59,725 nt of DNA from Lachnospiraceae bacterium (GTDB lineage Bacteria; Bacillota; Clostridia; Lachnospirales; Lachnospiraceae): assembly GCA_017557525.1 (NCBI GenBank), contig JAFYYN010000004.1, positions 1 through 59,725 of the forward strand, written 5' to 3'. The notes beneath the pieces are model-generated. The model ran no database searches and had not been told where the DNA came from. It saw only the letters and a list, made by a program, of their open reading frames with translations. The translations under genes and the position numbers were made by a program. This document shows, one piece after another, positions 32,822 through 39,771 of the stretch (positions are counted from its first letter, which is position 1; each line of letters begins with the position of its first letter).

Positions 32822-34954
32822 ATGGAATTTGGTCATAATGTTCAAACTGAAGAGGTATACGCACCGGTTGAAAATATGACGGGCCAGGGCACGGGATATA
32901 TGATGAGGGAGTTCATCAGACGTGCTGTTTTTTCTGACGGCACAGGAGAATATAGGATTCCGCCGGAGCCGGACGCCGGAGAGACTGTCAGGATAAGGCT
33001 CAGGACTGCCAGAGGAAATGCCTTTGCGGCTGTCCTTGTTATCGGCACCCAGCGTATCCAGATGAGTGTTTCAACCTCGGATATACTGTTTGATTATTAT
33101 GAGACTTCTTTTACTTTGGGCGAGGAAAATGTCGAGTACTATTTCCTTATCTGGAGCGGTGAGAAATACTATTATTACAACCAGATCGGCGTTACGGACG
33201 AGCTGGATGAAACCTATAATTTCAAGATCATGCCCGGTTTTAAGACTCCTGACTGGGCAAAGGGTGCGGTGATTTACCAGATTTTCGTTGACAGATTCAA
33301 TAACGGTAACGGAAGAAATGAAGTGCTTGATCATGAGTATGCATACCTGGGCAAGCCTATAGAAAAGGTATACAACTGGTTCTCGAATCCCGAATGTGAG
33401 GATATCCGCAGGTTTTACGGCGGAGACCTTACAGGCGTGCTTAACAAGCTTGATTATCTGAAGGATCTGGGAGTTGAGGTCATATATTTTAACCCGCTGT
33501 TTGTTTCGCCTTCTAACCATAAGTATGATATACAGGATTATGATTATATAGATCCGCATTTTACGGTGATCCCTTTTGATGAGGGTGAGCTGCTTGCGGA
33601 TGGTGATGTGGATAATACGCATGCCATAAGATACAGAAACCGCGTGACAGACAAGAGAAACCTTGAAGCCAGCAACAGCTTCTTTGCGACATTTGTTTCC
33701 GAAGTACACCGCAGGGGCATGAAGGTTATACTTGACGGAGTTTTCAATCATTGCGGATCATTCAATAAATGGATGGATAAGCAGAAGCTGTATCCTAAGG
33801 AAAGAGGCTACGAGCCGGGTGCGTATATAACGGCTGACAGCCCGTACAGGAATTTCTTTAAATTTTATTCGGAAAACTGGCCTGATAATGATGATTACGA
33901 TGGCTGGTGGGGACATAAGACCTTACCCAAGCTGAATTACGAAGGCTCTAAGGAGCTTGAGGACTACATTATAGGCATTGGCAGGAAATGGGTTTCCGAT
34001 CCTTATAATGTAGACGGCTGGAGACTTGATGTTGCTGCGGATCTCGGTTTTTCGGAAGAATATAATCACAAGTTTTGGAAGAGATTCAGGCGTGAGGTAA
34101 AAGAGGCCAATCCAGAGGCTATAATCCTGGCAGAAAATTATGATGCTTCATGGAAGTGGCTTCAGGGCGGCGAATGGGACACCATCATGAACTATGAGGC
34201 CTTTATGGAGCCTCTGACATGGTTCCTTACGGGACTTGAAAAGCATAGCGATCATTACCGCGAGGATCTGCTGAATAATCATGAGGCATTTTACGGGGCA
34301 ATGATCTATCATATGTCCAGGATGAACTGTCAGTCCCTGCAGACAGCTATGAATGAGCTGTCAAACCACGATCATTCCCGTTTCATGACAAGGACAAACG
34401 GAAGATGCGGAAGACTTGCCACAGCAGGCAGTGAGGCAGCTTCGGAGGGTATCCGTCCTGCGATAATGCGTGAGGCTGTTATGATACAGATGACCTGGCC
34501 GGGTGCACCGACTGTATATTATGGCGATGAAGCCGGACTTTGCGGCTGGACCGACCCGGATGACAGGCGTACATACCCATGGGGTCGCGAGGACAAGGAG
34601 CTGATCCGTTTCCATAAGGAGATGATCGCTTTTCACAGTAATTATGATACCCTGAAAAAGGGATCATTGAAGTTCCTGGCAGGCAGGCATGGGGTTATTG
34701 GCTACGGACGTTTTGATAAGGAAAATCGTTTCGTGATTGCCATAAACAATAATGATACACACGAAACTGTACATATACCTGTCTGGGAGCTTGGTGCAAT
34801 AGACAGTGATGCATTTGTAAGACTTATGGAGTCATCCGATGAAGGCTTTGATCTAAGTGCTACACTTTACAGACCAGAGCAGGGCGTTATCACCTTGAGG
34901 ATGAAGCCACATTCCGGCATCCTGATGAAAAATTTGCCCAAATATCTAATATGA
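32822..34954 (+). CDS. Cyclomaltodextrinase / neopullulanase-like amylolytic enzyme (GH13)
   Basis: 710 residues with no signal peptide. An N-terminal beta domain of CBM34 type (about 1-130) precedes the GH13 barrel: VIYQIFVDRFNNG, VILDGVFNHCG, GWRLDVAADLG with nucleophile Asp403, AENYDASWKW with Glu438, and SNHDHSRFM with Asp517. All four conserved regions and the catalytic triad are present. It should hydrolyse maltodextrins, cyclodextrins or pullulan inside the cell. SD is weak (GTAAGAAG). A C-terminal all-beta domain (about 620-710) closes the chain. Confidence 0.92.
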   Translation: MEFGHNVQTEEVYAPVENMTGQGTGYMMREFIRRAVFSDGTGEYRIPPEPDAGETVRIRLRTARGNAFAAVLVIGTQRIQMSVSTSDILFDYYETSFTLGEENVEYYFLIWSGEKYYYYNQIGVTDELDETYNFKIMPGFKTPDWAKGAVIYQIFVDRFNNGNGRNEVLDHEYAYLGKPIEKVYNWFSNPECEDIRRFYGGDLTGVLNKLDYLKDLGVEVIYFNPLFVSPSNHKYDIQDYDYIDPHFTVIPFDEGELLADGDVDNTHAIRYRNRVTDKRNLEASNSFFATFVSEVHRRGMKVILDGVFNHCGSFNKWMDKQKLYPKERGYEPGAYITADSPYRNFFKFYSENWPDNDDYDGWWGHKTLPKLNYEGSKELEDYIIGIGRKWVSDPYNVDGWRLDVAADLGFSEEYNHKFWKRFRREVKEANPEAIILAENYDASWKWLQGGEWDTIMNYEAFMEPLTWFLTGLEKHSDHYREDLLNNHEAFYGAMIYHMSRMNCQSLQTAMNELSNHDHSRFMTRTNGRCGRLATAGSEAASEGIRPAIMREAVMIQMTWPGAPTVYYGDEAGLCGWTDPDDRRTYPWGREDKELIRFHKEMIAFHSNYDTLKKGSLKFLAGRHGVIGYGRFDKENRFVIAINNNDTHETVHIPVWELGAIDSDAFVRLMESSDEGFDLSATLYRPEQGVITLRMKPHSGILMKNLPKYLI

Positions 34955-34964
34955 TATAATAAGC

Positions 34965-35118
34965 GAGTGAAGAAACCGGGTTACCAAGCTTGCTTGAGTA
35001 AACCGGGTCTATGAACGAGCAAGCCACACCGAGAAAAAGCCCTTGCTAAGCAAGGTGCGGGATTCGAGGTGGGGCAAGGATTGCGAGAGCGTAGCGGAGC
35101 AATCCGTATTATAAAAAA
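34965..35118. repeat. Structured intergenic element between the GH13 gene and nth
   Basis: It contains the repeated words AAACCGGGT (twice, 34973 and 35000) and the palindrome CCTTGCTAAGCAAGG (35041-35055), flanked by partly complementary CAAGCCACACC and GGTGGGGCAAG. A hairpin GGATTGC ... GCAATCC closes the element (35079-35105). No ORF. It differs from families A-C and may be another miniature element or a structured RNA. Confidence 0.5.
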
Positions 35119-35130
35119 CGGAATTAATAT

Positions 35131-35772
35131 ATGACAAAAAAAGAGCGAATAAACAACATCCTTGCTACCTTAGATGAAATGTACCCTGACGAGGAATGCT
35201 CCCTGGATTACGGGTGTGACTGGCAGCTCCTCTTTGCCACTATACTTAGTGCGCAGTGCACGGATGCTAGGGTTAATATAATTACAAAGGACCTTTATAA
35301 GAAATATCCGGATCTTAATGCGTTTGCTTCGGCTGACATAGGGGAATTGGAGCAGGATGTGAAACCTGCAGGCTATTTCAGGTCAAAGGCAAAGCATATT
35401 AAGGAATGTGCAGGGGAGTTACTTACGAGGTTTGAAGGAAAAGTTCCGAGAACCATTGAAGAACTTACAAGTCTTCCGGGAGTAGGCAGGAAAACTGCAA
35501 ATGTGATACGTACCCATATTTATCATGATGACAGTATCGTGGTGGATACGCATGTAAAAAGAATATCAAGACTTTTAGGGCTCACCGATACGGACGATGC
35601 CGTAAAGGCAGAATTCGAACTAATGAAAATGATCCCGAAGGATCACTGGTCAAAGATTAACCTTCAGATGATTAATCACGGAAGAAATATCTGTATTTCA
35701 GGAAGACCGAAATGTAGTGAATGCAGGCTGAGTGCTTATTGTAAGCATTTTTGCAATATGTCGAAGGACTGA
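35131..35772 (+). CDS. nth: Endonuclease III
   Basis: 213 residues. Helix-hairpin-helix LPGVGRKTANV with catalytic Lys121, catalytic Asp139 in VVDTHVKR, and a 4Fe-4S loop CISGRPKCSECRLSAYC with the C-X6-C-X2-C-X5-C spacing. It is a bifunctional glycosylase/AP-lyase that removes oxidised pyrimidines. Start codon is close after a repeat element; SD is weak (GGA). Confidence 0.95.
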   Translation: MTKKERINNILATLDEMYPDEECSLDYGCDWQLLFATILSAQCTDARVNIITKDLYKKYPDLNAFASADIGELEQDVKPAGYFRSKAKHIKECAGELLTRFEGKVPRTIEELTSLPGVGRKTANVIRTHIYHDDSIVVDTHVKRISRLLGLTDTDDAVKAEFELMKMIPKDHWSKINLQMINHGRNICISGRPKCSECRLSAYCKHFCNMSKD

Positions 35773-35799
35773 TGAGGGGAACTACTGTTAATATCTCAT

Positions 35800-36399
35800 C
35801 TATAGTTCTTGTAACATCTTAAGCGTCCTTTCCTGACACTTACCTGATTCCTCGGCAGTTTTTATAAGTGCGATCAGCTTTTCATTGTCAGAAACGGTGC
35901 TGTAGATATTTCCGAGCGTATAGAGTACGGGATAGGTCATAATGCCGCACTTTACACAATATTCGGCAGCAGTTTCTGCTTCTGCAAGGCGGCCCTCGTC
36001 ATAGAGAAGTTCGCATAGGCGTCCAAGGAGCGGCACAAGTGCGGTAAAGTTGTTATCTGCCTCTGAAAGCTCTGTAAAGTTGGCAGTACCATAGTTTTCC
36101 TTAAGCTCAGTATTGGTCATTGAGGAAAGATCGGCAATTTTCTTATCGCTGAAATTTAAGATACGATTACAGAGCGAGTAAAGCTCACTGTCAGTGTTGC
36201 CGCGGTCAGTCGGCAGAAAGCTTTCATCGACAGTGATATAGGTTATGTCAGCGGTGCTTTTGCGTCTCACGGAGTTGGCCTGACGTTCCCTTTCCCAGAA
36301 ATCTTTTTCAGCCTGCTTGTCGGCTTTGGTATGTTTTTTTATTTCATAGCTCAGCCAGATCACGAATATCATGACCAGACCGAAAACGGGTATTTTCAT
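35800..36399 (-). CDS. Membrane-anchored TPR-like protein of unknown function
   Basis: 199 residues from the ATG at 36399. A single N-terminal helix (residues 5-18, VFGLVMIFVIWLSYEI) is followed by a charged stretch KKHTKADKQAEKDFWERERQ and, from about residue 105, helical repeats (LCELLYDEGRLAEAETAAEYC, then YPVLYTLGNIYSTVSDNEKL) typical of TPR folds. No enzyme motif. The ATG lacks an SD and follows a copy of the pseudoknot element by 15 nt, the same arrangement as the exporter gene at 10116. The ORF runs on upstream to 36462 through the element. Confidence 0.6.
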   Translation of the reverse strand: MKIPVFGLVMIFVIWLSYEIKKHTKADKQAEKDFWERERQANSVRRKSTADITYITVDESFLPTDRGNTDSELYSLCNRILNFSDKKIADLSSMTNTELKENYGTANFTELSEADNNFTALVPLLGRLCELLYDEGRLAEAETAAEYCVKCGIMTYPVLYTLGNIYSTVSDNEKLIALIKTAEESGKCQERTLKMLQEL

Positions 36400-36414
36400 A
36401 TTAAGATCACAGTA

Positions 36415-36482
36415 ACAGGCATGATATTCATCGGTCACGTGCCTGTAGCGATACCGATGCATGTATCACAAAAAGATACATG
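36415..36482 (-). promoter_or_regulatory. Candidate structured RNA leader, copy 2
   Basis: Minus strand order: hairpin CATGTATC ... GATACATG (36475-36482 with 36460-36467), hairpin CATCGGT ... ACCGATG (36453-36459 with 36429-36435), loop ACAGGCA (36440-36446), then TGCCTGT (36415-36421), which can pair with the loop over 7 bp. The conserved positions equal those of copy 1 at 10135-10207. The outer hairpin keeps its pairing but has a completely different sequence. Confidence 0.5.
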
Positions 36483-36539
36483 TGTTTATAAGCTAAATTT
36501 TGTACAATAAAATATTTTATATAGAATGGAGATTTTATC

Positions 36540-36641
36540 ATGAACATTTACAGCAAAAAGACAAAGAAAATCTTTACAATCATCATAGTTGTTGCATTGG
36601 TAGCGGCACTCGTTATCCCGCTGGTTGCCTCTATAGTTTGA
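36540..36641 (+). CDS. 33-residue single-pass membrane peptide
   Basis: An ORF too short for most gene callers. It has SD TGGAG, an ATG and 33 codons. The N-terminal ten residues (MNIYSKKTKK) are basic, followed by a continuous hydrophobic helix to the C-terminus (IFTIIIVVALVAALVIPLV). The charge pattern predicts an inserted helix with the N-terminus inside. It is divergently oriented from the TPR-like gene. Short peptides of this form are frequent in Lachnospiraceae; their role is unknown. Coding status rests on the SD and composition only. Confidence 0.6.
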   Translation: MNIYSKKTKKIFTIIIVVALVAALVIPLVASIV

Positions 36642-36722
36642 TGGTAGAAACAGCCAAGTAAAGATTACTCTGTAATCTGCGTGTATAGTATATCATATTG
36701 TATATAAGAATTCAAACAGGTT

Positions 36723-37265
36723 ATGTCGGATTATAAAAAATATTCTATCATCATGGTAGGAGGAGCGGCGTGTAAAAAGGCACTCTCTATATTGTATGAA
36801 AAAAGAGAAGAGTTGGCGTGCAGGTATTCCGGGCGTTATCTCGGGAATGCGGAAAAACGTTTAAAAAACAGAGTCTTTTTAGACTCAAATGAACTGATTG
36901 ATGGTAATACCAAAGAGGATAAGACTGCGAAAAAATGTACCGGAGAAGCTGTGGTATGCCCTTGCGGCACTGCAGGTGTCTTTGGTGCCCTTTGGGATCT
37001 GGGAGAAATGCTAAAAATCGGTCTAAAGGTGAATCTTTACGATATCCCGATAGATCAGGCAGCAATTGAGCTTTGTGATCTTGCGGATATCAACCCTTAT
37101 GAATCGGACAGTACCGGTGCATACCTGATTGCGGCTACATTTCCCGGAGAAATTATGGAATCGCTTAAGGAGAAAGGTGTCGCGTGCAAGGTAATAGGCT
37201 ATACCACAAAGGAAAATGCAAGGATAATAACCGGACCGAGTGAGAGATATCTTACAAAACCCTGA
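36723..37265 (+). CDS. Protein resembling the C-terminal domain of PurM/HypE/ThiL (AIR synthase-related)
   Basis: 180 residues. The second half (VNLYDIPIDQAAIELCDLAD, then NPYESDSTGAYLIAA and VACKVIGYTTKENARIITG) matches the end of HypE- and PurM-type C-terminal domains. The N-terminal ATP-binding half that such enzymes need is missing. The first 70 residues include paired Cys residues (CxC around residue 80). No SD stronger than AGG. It may bind a nucleotide-like ligand without catalysis. It lies before an Lrp-type regulator, possibly in one transcript. Confidence 0.6.
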   Translation: MSDYKKYSIIMVGGAACKKALSILYEKREELACRYSGRYLGNAEKRLKNRVFLDSNELIDGNTKEDKTAKKCTGEAVVCPCGTAGVFGALWDLGEMLKIGLKVNLYDIPIDQAAIELCDLADINPYESDSTGAYLIAATFPGEIMESLKEKGVACKVIGYTTKENARIITGPSERYLTKP

Positions 37266-37365
37266 ATGACGGGGCATAATATATAAGATGGTTGCCAGAC
37301 AATCATCTTAAAACGAGTAAATTACGAATAAATTTGCAAGTTAAAATATAAAAGGAGTGGCTAAA

Positions 37366-37857
37366 ATGACTGAATTAAAAGAAAAAATATTACGAGCGAT
37401 AGCGAAGGATGCTAAGATAGATGCGGAAGAGCTGGCGATAAGGCTTGGCTGCACAAAGGAAGAGCTTACCACGGCCATAGCGGAGATGGAAGCGGATAAG
37501 GTTATCTGCGGATATCCTACACTTATAGACTGGGACAAGGTTTCTGATGAAAAAGTAACCGCGCTTATAGAGCTCAAGGTTACTCCTCAGAGAGGACAGG
37601 GCTTTGATAAGATAGCAGAGAGAATATATAAGTTTGACGAAGTTGAGTCGGTATACCTCATGTCAGGCGGATTTGACCTTACAGTTATCATACGCGGTAA
37701 GAGCATGAAGGAAGTTTCGCGCTTCGTATTTGAAAAGCTTGCACCTATGGAGTCAATCCAGAGTACTGCAACCCACTTTGTATTAAAGAAATACAAGGAT
37801 CAGGGACTTATCATGCAGTTTGAGAGTGATGACGAGAGAATCCAGATGAACTTTTAG
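37366..37857 (+). CDS. Lrp/AsnC-family transcriptional regulator
   Basis: 163 residues. A winged helix at the N-terminus (DAEELAIRLGCTKEELTTAI) and the RAM/AsnC ligand domain (VTALIELKVTPQRG, VYLMSGGFDLTVIIRGKSM, then ATHFVLKKYKDQG). It likely regulates the aminotransferase downstream in response to an amino acid. Start at 37366 has AAAGGAG nine bases upstream; an alternative GTG at 37357 overlaps the SD. The gap to the aminotransferase is 77 bases. Confidence 0.9.
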   Translation: MTELKEKILRAIAKDAKIDAEELAIRLGCTKEELTTAIAEMEADKVICGYPTLIDWDKVSDEKVTALIELKVTPQRGQGFDKIAERIYKFDEVESVYLMSGGFDLTVIIRGKSMKEVSRFVFEKLAPMESIQSTATHFVLKKYKDQGLIMQFESDDERIQMNF

Positions 37858-37934
37858 TTCTTAAAAAGAACTATATTATTTTTTGGGAAAATAGAAGCCC
37901 CGGAGAAAAGGGGTTTTGATATAAGAGGACGAAA

Positions 37935-39098
37935 ATGAGAAATCCGTTAAATAAAACAATTACCGAGATTAAACCCTCGGGTATAAGAAAGTTTTTTGAT
38001 ATAGTTTCCGAGATGAAGGACGCAATTTCTCTCGGTGTTGGAGAGCCTGACTTTGAGACTCCCTGGCATATTCGTGAAGAAGGTATATATTCCCTTGAAA
38101 AAGGAAAGACGCATTATACATCAAATGCCGGCCTTAAGGAGCTTAGACAGGAGATATCCAATTACCTTTCAAGGCGTTTCGGTCTAAAATACGATCCGAT
38201 GAAACAGGTGCTCGTTACCATAGGCGGCAGCGAAGCTATAGATGTGGCACTCCGCGTTATGCTTGAACCCGGTGATGAGGTGCTTCTTCCTCAGCCGAGC
38301 TATGTTTCGTATGAGCCGTGTGTTATTATGGCGGGCGGAAAACCCGTGATTATCGAGCTTAAGGGAGAAGATGATTTTAAGATTACCGCACAGGAGATCA
38401 TAGATGCCTGTACAGATAAGACCAAGGTACTCATCCTCCCTTTCCCGAACAACCCGACAGGCTCGGTTATGTCTAAGGAAGAGCTTGAGAAACTGGTAGA
38501 TGTTATCATAGAAAAGGATCTGTTTGTTATTTCCGATGAGATATATGCAGAACTGACCTATGGGGAGAAGCATACAAGTATCGCATCATTTCCCGGAATG
38601 ATCGAGAGAACAATAGTTATCAACGGTTTTTCTAAGGCTTATGCTATGACCGGATGGCGACTCGGATATGCAGCAGGTCCTGAAATAATCATTAAACAGA
38701 TGACAAAGCTGCATCAGTTTTCAATCATGTGTGCTCCGAACACCAGTCAGTATGCTGCTATTGAAGCTCTTAAAAACGGTGATGCAGATGTGGAAATGAT
38801 GACAGAGGCATATGACCAGAGAAGACGTTTCCTTATCCATGAGTTAAGGCGTATAGGGCTTCCGACCTTTGAGGCAAGAGGCGCATTCTATGTATTCCCA
38901 TGTATAAAGGGGACAGGCATGACCTCAGAAGAATTTGCCACAAAGCTGTTACAGGAGGAAAAGGTAGCAGTGGTACCCGGTACGGCCTTCGGCGATAGTG
39001 GGGAGGGGTATTTGAGGATATCCTACGCATATTCTATTGAGAAAATTAAGGTGGCACTTGAGAGGATTGAAAGGTTTGTGAAGAAGTATACCAGGTAA
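37935..39098 (+). CDS. Class I/II PLP-dependent aminotransferase
   Basis: 387 residues, fold type I. Typical features are LGVGEPDFETPWHI, the substrate region HYTSNAGLKELR, PFPNNPTGSV, and the PLP lysine Lys234 in INGFSKAYAMTGWRLGYAAG, with the C-terminal Arg in SYAYSIEKIKVALERI. It is close to aspartate/PatA-type aminotransferases. The exact amino-acid pair cannot be read. Its regulator (37366-37857) lies directly upstream. SD AGAGGA. Confidence 0.9.
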   Translation: MRNPLNKTITEIKPSGIRKFFDIVSEMKDAISLGVGEPDFETPWHIREEGIYSLEKGKTHYTSNAGLKELRQEISNYLSRRFGLKYDPMKQVLVTIGGSEAIDVALRVMLEPGDEVLLPQPSYVSYEPCVIMAGGKPVIIELKGEDDFKITAQEIIDACTDKTKVLILPFPNNPTGSVMSKEELEKLVDVIIEKDLFVISDEIYAELTYGEKHTSIASFPGMIERTIVINGFSKAYAMTGWRLGYAAGPEIIIKQMTKLHQFSIMCAPNTSQYAAIEALKNGDADVEMMTEAYDQRRRFLIHELRRIGLPTFEARGAFYVFPCIKGTGMTSEEFATKLLQEEKVAVVPGTAFGDSGEGYLRISYAYSIEKIKVALERIERFVKKYTR

Positions 39099-39224
39099 GA
39101 CGATTACAGTAATTTAAGGACACCGATACAAATAATAGAAGTCGAAAGCGAAAGTATAGCATAACGATGGATAGAACATTTTGGTGATATGTGTTGCTTT
39201 TGCCAACGTTTGAAAGAGAACAGG

Positions 39225-39716
39225 ATGAACATAGTACTTCATGAACCGGAAATACCGGAGAATACAGGAAATATTGGAAGGACCTGCGTGGCTACGGGGT
39301 CGGTTTTGCATCTCATTAAGCCACTGGGTTTTGTAATAGACGATAAACATTTAAAGCGTGCCGGGCTCGATTACTGGCCTAAGCTCGAATACTATATGTA
39401 TGAGAACTACGAGGACTTCTTAAGCAGGCACCCCGGCGCAAAGATTTACTACGCAACGACAAAGGCACATAAGACATATACGGATGTAAGCTTCGGACCG
39501 GATGATTTTATCATGTTTGGTAAGGAGACTGCGGGCATACCTGAAGAAATCCTTGTGGATAATGAGGAAAACTGCATAAGGATCCCAATGGTAGGGGATA
39601 TCAGGTCTCTCAACCTCGGAAATTCAGTAGCTATAGTGTTATATGAGGCGCTTAGGCAGAATGGATTCTCGGAGTTGAATCCGGTGGGACAGCTGCATAG
39701 ACTTTCTTGGAAGTGA
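39225..39716 (+). CDS. trmL: tRNA (cytidine/uridine-2'-O-)-methyltransferase TrmL
   Basis: 163 residues of the SPOUT class: NIVLHEPEIPENTGNIGRTC at the N-terminus, then HLIKPLGF, IMFGKETAGIPEEIL and IPMVGDIRSLNLGNSVAIVLYEALRQ, the knotted AdoMet-binding region. TrmL methylates the 2'-O of position 34 in leucine tRNAs. Start at 39225 with AGG close by; the upstream in-frame codons from 39189 are not conserved-looking. Confidence 0.93.
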   Translation: MNIVLHEPEIPENTGNIGRTCVATGSVLHLIKPLGFVIDDKHLKRAGLDYWPKLEYYMYENYEDFLSRHPGAKIYYATTKAHKTYTDVSFGPDDFIMFGKETAGIPEEILVDNEENCIRIPMVGDIRSLNLGNSVAIVLYEALRQNGFSELNPVGQLHRLSWK

Positions 39717-39719
39717 CTA

Positions 39720-39750
39720 GTCCCTATGATTGACTCTTGGAGAAGCCTTA
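39720..39750. repeat. Degenerate composite of family B and A repeats
   Basis: GTCCCTATGATTGAC (half of a family-B palindrome, reverse orientation) runs directly into GGAGAAGCCTT, similar to the end of family A. It lies between trmL and the SD of mutS2. Confidence 0.5.
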
Positions 39751-39771
39751 ATAACAAACGAGAAAAAGGAA

